DNA of 64,000 nucleotides from Phylloscopus collybita (Eukaryota > Chordata > Aves > Passeriformes > Phylloscopidae). The stretch lies in NCBI GenBank assembly GCA_027886175.1, contig JAJNNQ010000137.1:33590001-33654000 (forward strand). The letters run 5' to 3'. Numbering within the stretch: the first letter of the stretch is position 1; every line of letters begins with the position of its first letter. Below are positions 35,820 through 47,757 of the stretch, piece after piece. The notes under the pieces were generated by a model that was given only the letters and a program-made list of their open reading frames with translations, had not been told where the DNA came from and did not search any database. Both the position numbers and the translations under genes were made by a program.

Positions 35820-36369
35820 GAGGAACACAATGTCTTACCAGACAGAAAAGAAGAGGTAGAGACAAAAAACTCCTGACCACCTTGCACTTGAGTCCCCACA
35901 ATTAGGTTGTTACTATACAGTCTGCATCTTTAAACAAGTTATTCCATCATTAATTTAAAATATTTTAAAAAAAGAGAGCAAAATGTGAATTGGGTTTTGT
36001 GGTTTTTTCCTCCCTAAAGCACAACTATTTTTTCAGGAAGGTCGTAGTAGGGAATCTTTCTTTTTAATTTCTGGGTGTTCTGTAGTTGAATTTTATTTGT
36101 TTGGTGAGCTGTGTTCCCAGCCCATCACATTTCCCTTTCTAGGTCTTAGTTTTTTCTTTTCTTTTTTTTTTAAGCTTCTGTAGTTTGGCTTACCAAAAAT
36201 ACTGTAATACTGTGTAGGCATAAATACTTTCTGTTTGAGAGCAGGAAACACACTTGAGAAAAAGGAGTAGTAGCTACTATATGATTGTCTTTAAGGAAAT
36301 TGTCAAGGGATATCCCAGGAATATACAATGGTAAAAATTCTTTAATAAAATTTACCTTCACCTAAAACA
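35820..36369 (+). other. HMGA2: Candidate alternative last exon of HMGA2 (unconfirmed)
   Basis: Sequence GTTTATTTTTCACAAACAG forms a plausible splice acceptor ending at 35819. Spliced in phase 0 to exon 2, the next codons read EEHNVLPDRKEEVETKNS and then TGA (35874-35876). The tail has five Glu and one Asp against three Lys/Arg, so it is acidic like the normal HMGA2 C-terminus (EETEETSSQESAEED), though not homologous in sequence. An AATAAA lies at 36344-36349, followed by a CA near 36369 and a TG-rich stretch (36370-36402) as expected for cleavage and polyadenylation. The product would be 84 residues with AT-hooks 1 and 2 only. No transcript evidence is available here; it may be ordinary intron. 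Confidence 0.3.
36344..36349 (+). promoter_or_regulatory. AATAAA with TG-rich downstream element
   Basis: The canonical hexamer is followed about 20 nt later by CA and then GTTGAGTTTTGTTGTAG, a typical downstream element composition. It would terminate the candidate alternative exon. Isolated AATAAA hexamers are common in AT-rich introns, so this is supportive only. Confidence 0.35.
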
Positions 36370-39300
36370 TGTTGAGTTTTGTTGTAGTTATTGGTGTAGT
36401 GAGTTTCACTGAAAATGCCTACAGAGCTTGATGCATCATCCTCTGAAAACTAGAGCTTGTGATCCGGTGTGTGACTACACTTGCTACTGTCACTGTGTTA
36501 CATGGCCAGGTTTGGTATGTAGAAGGGCACGTCCCTGGGTTAAGCAGTCCAAAGGTAAAAGAAAAAAAAACCAAAAAAAAAAAAGCAAACCAGGAAAGTG
36601 CATGTGATTAGGACTCTGCCCTGAATTTGTTCACAAAAATCTAGTTGGCTTCTCCATGCTTCATTCATTTTCACCAGCACCAGTCGTTGCAAGCTTAAAG
36701 GGGAAAGAAGATATAATTAATCAAGTGATTGTAGCGTGGTTATTGCACTGAAAAAAATAAGAGACCTCAAAATCAAATGTTTTGACCAAGATAGGAAAAG
36801 CGGGAGACTGATTTTTGTTTAGAATTAAAATGGATAAAACAGGATATGGAAAGTGTGGTGTTTTTGTACTTAGTTAATGCCTAAGAGTTTTTTTAAGAGT
36901 ATTTTTTGACTAAATAATTGTGTGGTTTTTTGAGATGGTCACATTCCTGGGCAAGGTCTTTTGACACTGTTTGACAGCAGTGATCTTCATCCTGAGAACT
37001 ATCACTTATTTTACCTGACTTACAGCTCTGACACATTTTATCTGAGATCTCCAGCAGATCATTTTGCTAAGTAGATAGAGTTCTTCAAATTTGGATTCTG
37101 TTGCATTTGAGGTCTTCCTTGACAATACATAGATGCCCAAAGTGCACTTTATAGCCATTCAATTATTTATATTTGTCTTGTCTTGTTAATTGCTTTCAGT
37201 AGTACAGCCTTGGTTTCTGTCTGGCTACAGTGCAGTTTTGCAATAGAGGCAGAGATCATGGGCAGTCAAGGCCTAGAGTTGCTGAGAGAAGCTGTTTGGA
37301 AGCAGGGTTGGATGGCCCAGTGGTACAGGGCTTAAGTGGATTGCAACTCTTCTCGGGACTGTTAGCTCTCTTCCTGATAGCAGTGACTGAAATGGTGATC
37401 TTTCTCCCCTGTGATAAATAATAACCATTTCCCATATAGATAATGCTTTTAAATGTGAGTAAATTTAGCTCTGTTCCTCAAACGTGACATTGCAAAAATG
37501 GTGTGTTTTATAATGGTTTATAAGAAATTTCATACTTTTAATGAAATGTGCTTTGTGTTTGATAACATACCCGCCCTTTCTTCAAGCTTGGTGATTTCAT
37601 GTCTTAGCTGTAAAAAGCAAGGTCATGCCTCATAGCATAGTAGCACCAAATGTTAAAAAAACATTAAAACCCCCTGACCAAACCCACCTCTGGGTGGCCT
37701 GGAGCTCTGTCAGGATTTGCCCCTAGCTTCAGAGGCAACACTTCAATTAAAGCCAAAAGCCAGCAGACTGGAGTGTTTCTGACGATGCAAAAATCTGTTC
37801 AGAGGAAAGGCAATGTTTTAGTGCTTTCATAGAGAAACAATGTATTATCTGTCCTGTACGCAGTAAAACATTTCTTCAAGGCTTCAATTAAAAGAAAGTC
37901 TTATGCTCTTGGAGAAAATACAGGCTATGTATGCTTTTTTGCTTTGTATTTTAGCAAAATGCAGGCTGAAAAAAGAGGAATGTTTTCCTCAACTTCATGT
38001 ATTTATCATTACCACTGTGCTGCTGCTCCTTTTGTTTGTTCTAGAAGTGTTTTGTCTCTCTCTACTCTTGAAAAGGAGATAAAAACCTTGGAGGTTCTTG
38101 TCATTCATTTTGTGTCATTTAATCTGTGAAAACCCTGCTATTTACTTACAGAATCTCTCTGTACCAAAACATCACCTCTGCCATGCCTGGCTGTTTGCTC
38201 AGCTCACCTCTGGGAAAGATTTGGTTTTGATAAGAACTATGGAAATGTTTTTCTTCTAACATGAGGTGGAAGTCTCATAAGGCAGGAATATAGTGCCTTT
38301 CAATCTGAAAGGTCCCCAAGCACTTGACAAACCATTACCCAAACTAGCCAGCAGGAACACCAGCCACTTCTGACATGCACCTTTGGTGGTGGTAGAGCTC
38401 AGCACTGCTCATGGGAAGTGTGGTGGTTTATGGCAGGAAGCAAAGATCAGTTATTCAGAGAAATCCCTTCTGCTCATTATAATTTGTCGTTAAAAATTGT
38501 GTCAGGTTTGTACGGACTGTACCAAAGTAGTTTTTGTTTTCAGAAAGTTAATTATTTTTTAATAGAGTTTTGGAAAAGGATCTTTCCTTCAGATGCAGTA
38601 ACACACAGAAGAAAATAAATACCCTTAGTGCTCTGATAACATGTCAAGTGTTGATTTGTTAAGACCAATTATAACCGATATTTTCTTTTTAAGATTTATG
38701 CCCAGCTTTTCATGAAGTAAATGTAGAATCAAGGGGCTACAGTTTATCAAAACCTAAACTAAACCATATCTGGGTTTTTGTATCCTTCTGGTTACAAGGT
38801 ATAAAGAAATTGAATGCTTAAAGGAAACAAAACTCTGAAATAGACAGCTATAGGTTATAGTAAATGCACTTTAACAAGTATTCTCTTAAGAGGGTTTCAC
38901 CTTACATGTAACACCAGTATAAACGATTAAAGCTCAAGTTTACTCTTTTAACAAGTCTGAGTGATAATTTTGCCCTTTAGGAGTGTGAATTTTATTTTTC
39001 TCAGCTTTCTTATTGCAAGGTATTTATTTCAAAGTAATTGCATTTAACTCACAGGGTAAGGCTGGTTTTTTTTGTTTGTTTGTTTTCTTTCTTTCTTTTT
39101 TTTTTTTTGTAGAGATTCCTCCACTAGTTCCTCAGCTCAAGTTCTCTTTTAGAGAGATCAGATTTACACAGCATTAGGTTACAGTATATGTTACAGTGAT
39201 TGACCAGCAAGTGATTTATTTAATGGCACAGTTGATTTTTAAGGGCAAATCAAATACACATACAGTTACCTGGAGGAAAAAATCCCAAAGCAACACAATT

Positions 39301-40326
39301 CATGTGTATTAAAAGTCTTCATTCTTGGGGATTTTGTATCTGGCAAGTCCTGCCCTGATTACAGGTCGTGGCAAAATCGTGAGTGGAACAGGGTTATTTA
39401 CCTGGTGACGTGTATGGATGGGCATAGCCTAGCTAGAGAGAATAACCTGATTTTTTCATTTTAACACTGTTAGTTGTTTATTGTACAGCATAAGTACTGT
39501 TATTAGTAGCAGTATTCACAATGTTGCGCAGTGGAATTAATGGAAGAGCCTATAGAAGAAGCCATATTCCCTTTAAGCTGAGCTCCAGGAGCAACTGCTG
39601 GGCTTACATAAATATAGCTGTCACTTTTAGGGCCTCTTCCACATTGTTTCCTTAAACCTGGAAAGGAAAAGTGTGTTTTGGGCCATAAAAGGTTTACTTA
39701 TGTAAAAGGGATGTGCCTTTGCCTGGAAAACTTCATGTGAAAAGTAGAGAAATTGCTTCTCGCTAAGAACACAGACATGTTCATGATAATATTGTCCTAA
39801 TTAATTTCATGCATGAACCTAATGAGGCTAAAAAAGGAGTTGTAGCTATCGTAAACTGCTTTGATCAAACTTGAAACAGGCTGTATTTTTAATTTAGTAT
39901 CTTCAAGTACTTTTTGATCGCCTGTGAAAGACTAGATTTGATGTTGTTGGAGGTTCACAGGTTCCCAATTACCCTATGTCCCCACCATCAGGCTGCATGT
40001 CAGATGGCTGCCCAGGGCACCCCAGGCTCTGCTGAGGGCCCTGAGCAGCTGAGGCTGTGTGGGCACACTTCTCCATGCCCATGGACACAGTGTGGACAGG
40101 GCTGGGGACACCCTTGGGTGCAGGTAAGCACTGCCAAGCCACACTGACTAGGAAATGTTAGAAAAAGCAGCATAATCACATTCTACCAAAAACCACACAG
40201 ATTATCTAGGGGGCCTGGTGCCACCCAAGAGGTATAATTGCACTTAATGTTACAGGAAAGGGGTTCCTAGTTACTGAGGCTGTTAAGTAATGCTGAGGTA
40301 TAAAATATGTTCTGTTTCTTTTACAG

Positions 40327-40377
40327 AAAGCAGAAGCCACTGGTGAAAAGCGACCTAGAGGCCGGCCCAGAAAATGG
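40327..40377 (+). CDS. HMGA2: HMGA2 coding exon 3 (residues 67-83, AT-hook 3)
   Basis: This 51-nt exon, phase 0 at both ends, encodes KAEATGEKRPRGRPRKW, the third AT-hook (RPRGRPR, residues 75-81), ending in the conserved Trp at residue 83. The acceptor has a strong pyrimidine tract (GTTCTGTTTCTTTTACAG|AAA) and the donor is TGG|GTAGGT. The coding total so far is 249 nt. In the mammalian gene the next exon starts PQQVVQKKPAQ and the last encodes the acidic tail; neither is found in the remaining 23.6 kb. The gene is therefore cut by the window edge within its very large third intron, which in humans is the site of tumour-associated breaks that separate the hooks from the tail. Confidence 0.97.
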
Positions 40378-41127
40378 GTAGGTATTTCACTTCCAGATTT
40401 ATTTGCTGTGTTATAAAGCATGTTATAAAGTCCATTCCTTTAGAGAACAGTAATTTCATTTCATCTATTTTCTGTGTCTCTTTGTTCTGGTGGATCGACT
40501 AAAGGGTTAAGAGAGCAAAGAAGTTGATTACAGCTTCCTACCTTTAGACTCTGGTAGTTTGCTCAAGACACTTTACAATTGAATGTTTGCTTCCAGTGGA
40601 TATTTATGCGTATCTTATCAGCATGAAAAGAGCCTCAACTCTTCCTTCAAAAGAGAGTAACAATGAGATAACTTGTTCAGTAACTGAGTAACAAAGGTTA
40701 AAGGGGCAATATCAGAGGGTGATAAGACTCAGATGTAGGGTGCATAAGATAAAGTTTAAAAACCAAAATGCTTTTGTTCTACATTGCCTGGAAACATGCA
40801 TATTTTCCTTAAATCCAGTGAGAGAGAGCACAGATGAACAGTAGGATACTTGCATTTAGAACTTAGTTTTTCCATTCACAGTCATTTTCATGCCTCATGT
40901 ATTTGTAGTGACTGGTAATATATTCCATTAAAAGTTTCCGTTTTTCCTGACCCCATTTAGTCTTTAGATGTGTCTATCAGACATGTTTTTATTCTTTGGT
41001 TGTGGAAGTATTTCAGTCTTAGGTGCTTGAAAGTTTGTGTTCTCAGTGACGTTTACAGCTAATGAGGGTCTGCCTGGTGCATCTCTCATCTGCATCTTTT
41101 TCACTTGTGCATGGGCTTTCATATGGA

Positions 41128-41150
41128 GTGTGAAAATGGGATTTTCACAC
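41128..41150. repeat. 10-bp inverted repeat, 3-nt loop
   Basis: GTGTGAAAAT, GGG, ATTTTCACAC. The GAAAATGGGATT segment recurs just after it (41158-41169), so the area contains both a direct and an inverted copy of the same short sequence. Confidence 0.85.
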
Positions 41151-44100
41151 ACACTGGGAAAATGGGATTGAGTATTAGAAGATATAAAGGTGTGGCTGTG
41201 TACTTCATCACAGGTTAACATTTCTGATTTCCCTTTTCCAGTTCCCATTCCCTGCTCAACGTTTTACTTCTTTTTCAGATCCATCCCCACCATCTCAATT
41301 TCAACCCCTTATTTCACTCTGTATTCCTTTCCTCTTGTCAGTCCTGTCATTTTCCCCTCCATTTTGTTCAGTTCTTTTGCGTAGCTGTTAAAAGAGTTGT
41401 AAAAGTATATGGTTGCAAGAGCTCAAACGGCACCAGAAGGTACTGAAAACTACAGCTAAGGCTCCCCAGAGTATCGGCCACTAAATACAGGAAAGCTGCC
41501 TTGAGCAGTCACCTTAAGAGCTAGTTCTATTGCATTTGCCAGTGAAGGTACCGCAGGATATTTCTTTGGAGGAGACAGACCGCTGCATGCTAGATGAGTG
41601 GTTTATACCTGTAGTTTTTAAGTCAGGCACTTTTCAGGTACCTGAGGAAGCTCACTGGCATTTAAAAAAGGTGGCTTTTAAAACACATCTCTGCTGGTGA
41701 TCTTCTCATAAGCAGCTTGGGGAAGGCAAACGCCAAGTGCAGTAAAACGTGGGTCAGTTTCTGTCTGCTTCCTCCAGTCTGGCTTGAACCTTGTGTATCT
41801 GGATGCTGAGTGTTGCTTGCTTGATCCTCACCTTGGGTGCAATCCCTGGGAAACAGCAAAAATACCTGGTTTATGAGAGTAATTAATTTTTAGCAGTCAG
41901 GCCATCCCCTCTGAGTCAGGAATGTGTGACAGGTGAATAGGGAGGGTTGAAGAGTTTGGGGAAAGGGGAAAAGGCAGAAGCCTGAAATATTAAAAACATC
42001 TTCTCTTCCAAGTACTCATAGTCAGAAACTAAGTTGAGTTTTCAGTGAAAAGGGCTAATGCAGCACTTCTGGCATGTTGTAAGCTAGAATGCTTCCCTTC
42101 TATATTTGTATTTTTATGGGGAAGAAAGAATAGGCAGTATCAGTGGAGCATTCAGTACGGAATGGGCTATTTGTCAGGTGAAGTGGGTTGTATGCATTAC
42201 TTTATTGTGAGACCAATACTTTCAACAGTTTCATTCTTTTTTTTTTAATATATACGTATTTTGAAACTCAGTATTACTTTGCTGTTGTGCCTGTTGAAAG
42301 CACAGTCTTCTTATTTTCTTATTTCGATGATGATAATTTTCAGAGCTAATGCTCCAATCTGCAGCTTGCATTGAGGTAATTCTTCAGACCTTGAGAATCA
42401 AATATGCTGGTTTTTCCCCTTCTCTTTTTTCTCTCTTTCCAGTTCAAATGAAGTTCACGGGTTCCTTCTAGCTTGTAGTTGAAATCAGGGCAGGAGTCTG
42501 CCTGAAAGCAGACGATACAGCATCATCCTTTCTGTTTAGACCTCCAACGTGTAGTCAGAAAGTGTCCCTTTTTGTCACCCATATTTCAGTTTAATCCTTA
42601 ATGATTATATTTTTCCTTTATCCAGTTTATTTATATGTTAAGCCTTAATGATGATGGCTTAGTATCTGTGCAAGTAAGGAGCGCGTAGGGTTTTGTTCTT
42701 GGAGACGGCAGAATTCCACATTTTCATAAGTTTGTAACCCTTTTTTTGGGAGTCTAGAGGTTCTGTGTCATATGTTGTTCATCAAATTGTAAAATATTAT
42801 TTCTGCTGTTTCCTTCAATATGCACATGCAGAGACATACGAGCTAACAGACCACTGCAGAATTCCGGTAGCTGGTCTTTCTGCTGGTTCAAATTAAGTAT
42901 TTAATGTTTGTGACTCACAGTGTATTTATTTATATATTATTTTTTAGAAGAGAAGTAAATCTTTTTTGACTAGTATAAAACTGAGAGGGGAAGGGAGAGA
43001 CCAAGCGAAGAGTGCAAGAAGCCCAGTTTATCACAAGCATATGAGATATCAGATGATCTTTTTAATGCAATAATGTGTACTTTGCAAAGTTGTCAATAGA
43101 ATAGACAATAAAGATTTAACAAAATCTTATGAACATAAAATATTCAGCTACATAGAAAAGCTTTCTAAATATGGAGAGCTAATTCAATTAAAGTCCTGAA
43201 GATGACAAGGTCAAGCAGGTGGGAAATGAACATAGTTGAAATCAGAAACACAATGATTGCTGCTGTAAAACTCACCTTCACTGTAGGTTGCTGCACACGT
43301 GTGGAACACATTGAAGGCTTTGAGTCTATTACCTATTTACCCTCTTCATGGGGACCTCAGTACTCCTTAGTTTTAGAGGTTTTATTGCACAAACATATTC
43401 TAAGCTCCTTGAATGCATCTGCATTAGTGTGTTAGGTCAAATCAGGAGTAGGCTTTGGAAATGCATCTCCTAATTTTCCCCACTTACTGGATGCGTCGTG
43501 TAGCAGTCCCAGAGCTCATTGGTTGAACTGCTTTCAAATGAAACCAAATCGGAAGATGTGCTGCGGAAGTGCAGTCTGGTAGACATTCAACCCACAGCAC
43601 TAGGCTACAGCAAAATAAAAACCTCTTGAAAGGTGTGTGGTTTGGACCTTAGGTCCTCAGCACCATCCTGTGGTCCATATTGTAGACATAACCTTTGATG
43701 CTTAAAAAAAGGGTATGAAGCAACCTGGTTTTTATTAGCAGAATTATTTTACATAGCACAGGCATAAAGTCAAATTCATATTCACAGAAGTCAGTGAAAG
43801 GTTTGTCATTAACTGCATCAGGGCCACGTGTTTGCCATTGAGGCCTGATGCTGCTGTTAATGGACTCAGCAACTGTTTTGCTCATGGCTTCACAAAGCCC
43901 TTTGTAAAGAGCTATCAAAGGTTTTTTATTTTATTTATTTAATTTGTGCATGCCTATAATTTGACTGAAAGGAAGGGATTGAAGGTTTATGAGTAGTGCA
44001 GAGGACTAAGTAATCAATTGTTTTGCTGTTTGTTGCAAAGAACTGCCTTGAAAATCCCTGGAAATTCCATAGTTCTCTAGTGCTCTCAGGTGTCAGTTTA

Positions 44101-44640
44101 ATGGAGGAATCTGAAATCCAGTTTTGAAGTTGATGCTGAAAACGGTATTTGTTTATTATTTCCATTGGTTTTGTTGAGTCTTTATGTAGAATTTTTTATT
44201 GCATTTCCAAATTGTTTGACTTGAACCACAGACTCTCTGCATGACATGGCAGTGTTGTTCCAGGGAACAACAGTCCAGAGATTCTTACAGCCTTGAGCAG
44301 GACTTTGGTGAGGAGAAGAGATGGCTGATTCCATGCCATATAGCTGTTTTAAAAGATGGTTAGATGGAATTCTAGAATTTGCATGCTTGTAACAGCAGAA
44401 GATAGTTGGTGACTTTCTGACTAGGGACATGCAGGATGCACGTGAAGCATCTGCTTGCACATCTCATCAGTGAAGCCTAAGTAAGAACTGTGACTTGTTC
44501 AGAAAACTTGCAACAATTTTGTTTTCTGCTAGACAGTATAGAGAGCACATTTCAGTTTGGTAGGAGATAAGAGATAATAATAAATTAATTTCCTTAAGCA
44601 GATTTTTAATCTCATCTAGTCATGGTCATCTAGACAATCT

Positions 44641-45037
44641 GAGAAGGTAGAGGCTGTTCAGCCTGGAGAAGCCTTCAGACAGACCATAGGGCAGTCTCCC
44701 AGTAACCAAAGAGAGCTAAAGAAACATGGAGATGGACTTTTTACAAGGACCTGTGGTGATAGGACAAGGGGCAATGGCTTTAAACTGGGCGGGAGTGGTT
44801 TAGGTTAGATATTAAGGGGAAATTGCTTACTGTGGGGGTGGTGAGACACTGGAACAGTTGTTCAGAGAAACTGTTAATGTCCCACCCCTGGGAGTGCTCA
44901 AGGCCAAGGTGGGTGGGGCTTTGAGCAACCTGGTCTAGTGAAAGGTGTCTTAGCCCATGGCAGGGTGTTTTAACTAGATGATCTTCCAGTTCCCTTCCAA
45001 CCCAAACCATTTGATGATTATATGATTGATGATTATA
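44641..45037 (+). mobile_element. CR1 LINE 3' fragment
   Basis: A nearly 400-bp 5'-truncated CR1 in sense orientation. Diagnostic segments are AGGCTGTTCAGCCTGGAGAA, GACACTGGAACAGTTG..CAGAGA, GCTTTGAGCAACCTGGTCTA, CCCATGGCAGGG and CTAGATGATCTTCCAG followed by TTCCAACCCAAACCAT. It ends in ATGATTATATGATTGATGATT, the degenerate CR1 3' repeat. CR1 is the dominant LINE of birds and uses no poly-A tail. The open frames here are not full ORF2 and the copy is dead. Confidence 0.92.
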
Positions 45038-45365
45038 GTACTTTTAAAGTGAGAGCAGAGTTTCGTTTTATACAGAATGGCAGTTTAAGCAGTGCCAAAC
45101 CACATTTTAAAAAATATTACAAAAATGCTTTTTTATAATAACTTTTTCTTGAGATTATTTCCCACTGGAATTCTGACATAGCTGAGATACGAAACCTTAA
45201 GCATGGAATTGGTGGGATATTTCTATGCCAGCATTTCCTGTGTCAGGGCAAGGACTCCTAGTGCTCATTAAGGTTTTGAAAATGAGGTTCTTAATTTCGA
45301 AGAAATACATATCAAGAAAATCCCATTGTCTCAGAGGACCCATCAATGTTTTGAGGCTATTTTTT

Positions 45366-45513
45366 GCCCATATTAACTCAGTTGGTCAGAGCATGATGTT
45401 AGTAACACCAAGGCTTTGGGTTTAATGCCCATACAGATATTCATTCACTTAAGGGTTGGACCTGATGATCCCTGTGGGTCATTTCCAACCCAGAATATCC
45501 TATGAATATATGA
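45366..45513 (+). mobile_element. tRNA-Ile/CR1 chimeric SINE (TguSINE1-like)
   Basis: The head (45366 to about 45432) reads ..TTAACTCAGTTGGTCAGAGC.., then ATGTTAGTAACACCAAGG and GGGTTTAATGCCCATAC. This closely follows tRNA-Ile, with its D arm, an anticodon loop in which AAT has mutated to AGT, and a T-arm B-box. The tail (about 45453-45513) reads GGTTGGACCTGATGATCC and then TTTCCAACCCAGAATATCC, a CR1 3' end that would recruit CR1 reverse transcriptase. This head-tail architecture is that of the passerine TguSINE1 family. The acceptor stem is decayed and the body continues directly into the CR1-like tail, so it is not a functional tRNA gene. Confidence 0.82.
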
Positions 45514-47387
45514 AGACTGAGCCTTTCCACACCTAAGTCAAGTTTCTACCTGATAGTGACATACTCTGTGATGTGAAGTCACTTAACTAATTTTTCTTAC
45601 TTCTTATGCGGGCAGCCTTTTTTGTCTCATATGAAGTCATGGTCTAAGAGATGCTTAAATTCATGCAGTCTTATTCACTGGGTGGTAGAGAGAAAGAAGA
45701 ATATTCTGAGAACATAGTCCATCCTGCTTCAAAGAAGGCCTTGTTATTGCAGTGGTGAATTCTCAGCTGGAGTTATTAATCTTTTGACACTATGGAAGCC
45801 AACCTAGACAATAAAATAAGACACGTAATTGACTTTTAGATAGCAAAAGGTTAGTGTGAGACTTTCACCCCCTTCAATGTGGCGCTTACCAGTGTATCCT
45901 AAGCTAGGCCAGAGAACATGTGTTTGTTTAGTACTTCTAGGTCTGTTTGGAGCAAGCCATGGCTGAGGTAAAATTGTCACATATATTGAATGATGACTGA
46001 AAAAGTTACTGTTTATGTAATTACATAAGATAGCACCTATAAAAATTCAGATTCTTGTTCTTGGAAGAATAACATGGTTTCAGTTGAGCCTTTACAATAT
46101 TTGACTGCTGTATCTGTATCTGTGGTGTTACTGTTTCATGTGAAGCACATTGTGAAAATTTACGTAAGTTTTGGTTACTTTAATCTTCCAAACTACCTTA
46201 GCTTCCTTCTGGAGGTCATAGATACTATTTTATAGCTTGGAAATATAAAATACCTTTTTTCTTGAACATGTTCTACATCTCTGTGGGCAAGAATGTCACC
46301 TGAGAGTGTTCATTGTTTCAGTGGTTCACAGAGCCTGAAGGAGCTTTTTTAATTATGAAAAAAGGACTATTGGCCTCTCCTTTAAAATTCCTAAACTTAG
46401 GAAGTGGATGAAGGACAGGAGTTAAGAGCCTTGAAGTCTTTATACCTATACACTTACTTTCCAGTTCAGATAACCTGTAAAACAAACTATCTCTCAAAAC
46501 ATGAACATTTTGACAAAAGCAGTGATGGTTGAACTTTTCTGCTCTGAATAACAGATGCTCTTATTTTTTTCTTTTGCCAGTTTTTGGTTGTTTTCTTTTT
46601 TTACTTTTCAGTTGAAAATTCAGGGAAAGGAAAAAAATCTTCTTATATGCTTGTACCAAATGCATTAAAAAATCACCAAAACTACGTTCTATCTCCCCAC
46701 TGTTCGGAGAGGTGTGTGTCTTCGTTTCTTTAGACATTTGTCTAAGCAAATAGTGTCCTTCCTTGGAATTTCAGAGTCCTGTTCTTTGTTGGTATAAATG
46801 GATGTGGCAACATTTATTTGAAAGAGACCACAGCAGAAAATTTAGCCATGATATTTGTTTTCTAAAATGCATTTTTATTAGTAAAAGGGCGTTTAATTCA
46901 TTCTCTAATTTACTTCCACTTCTTTTAAGGTATAGTAAAAGATGTCATCTTAGCTAAAAAAATATTTTGATTTCATCTGACATTTTAGACTCCTTAAAGG
47001 AAAATCTTTTATTCTGTTTGAGGTCCAAAGAGGAAATTTTATCAGGTAAAAAAAATGCACTAAGTAAAATTAGAGCATCTCTAGTGAAAGTCAAACTGAA
47101 GTTCTTAGCAATTTCCTTTTTATGATCTTAGATAACAGGTGTTCAGGAACTTTAAAAATCGGTTTTCTGTTTGGCTCTGTACTTTGGTTTTATAAGCCTC
47201 ACTGCCTGTTTTATGTACAAGGAAACTGAGCACTGAGGTTGTTTGCAGCAACATCAAGGAGGCATTTTTACGCCTGCAGTGTTTGAGTTCTTACTTTTTT
47301 TACTAGCACAGTTTTTAGCAATTGTGCATCCAAATACCTGACAGAGAAAATGCATCAGATAAATAAAAGTACCGGCACTCATTCTCA

Positions 47388-47560
47388 ATTCCATTTTCAC
47401 CATTGAAATGCAGAAAGAGAAGTTAGGCCTCACCTCCATTGAAAGTGTACTCCACAAGGTTAATTGCCTTGCCCAAGGAAATCTGTAGGAGAGCCAGGAA
47501 TAGAACTCGGATTTCCTGGCAGCCTGCCCTGTGCCTTCAGCTCAAGGCCATCCTCCTCCA
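47388..47560 (-). mobile_element. MIR-like ancient SINE remnant
   Basis: The + strand shows the reverse complement of a MIR-type element: CATTTTCACCATTGAAATGC..GAGAAGTTA, then AGGTTAATTGCCTTGCCCAA and GAGCCAGGAATAGAACTC. On the minus strand the last segment reads GAGTTCTATTCCTGGCTC, a B-box-like motif. A short related segment (ACAAGGAAACTGAGCACTGA) at 47216-47235 may be part of a second copy. Strongly diverged; boundaries approximate. Confidence 0.55.
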
Positions 47561-47757
47561 GTAAAGCTTGCTTGAGAGCACATTGGATGAGGCAGGGAGG
47601 GAAACACACTTTTCAATCCCATATTTTAAACCTATAGATGTTTTTTTACCTGTTTCTGTAAATTCAGGTGTGACTATTTCAGTATCTCTGGTATATGTCT
47701 GGCTGGTGGGGAGTGAGAAGTAGGAGTAAGATATTAAAAAACTCTGTATATCACCCC

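Larger units (their letters stand above)
32770..40326 (+). other. HMGA2: HMGA2 intron 2
   Basis: A 7557-nt AT-rich intron between the phase-0 junctions of exons 2 and 3. It contains a long interrupted T tract (35478-35527), a candidate alternative last exon (35820 to about 36369), a pyrimidine tract at about 39086-39108 and a GC-rich exon-like segment at 39961-40123. Other open frames here are short and unrecognised. Confidence 0.9.

Noticed and set aside
39086..39125. Pyrimidine tract plus TGTAG as an alternative HMGA2 acceptor
   Set aside because: The acceptor looks strong, but phase-0 translation reaches TAG after four codons and no polyadenylation context was noted close by.
45366..45440. 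A functional tRNA-Ile gene
   Set aside because: The acceptor stem is lost, the anticodon AAT position reads AGT, and the sequence runs directly into a CR1 tail, so it is a SINE.
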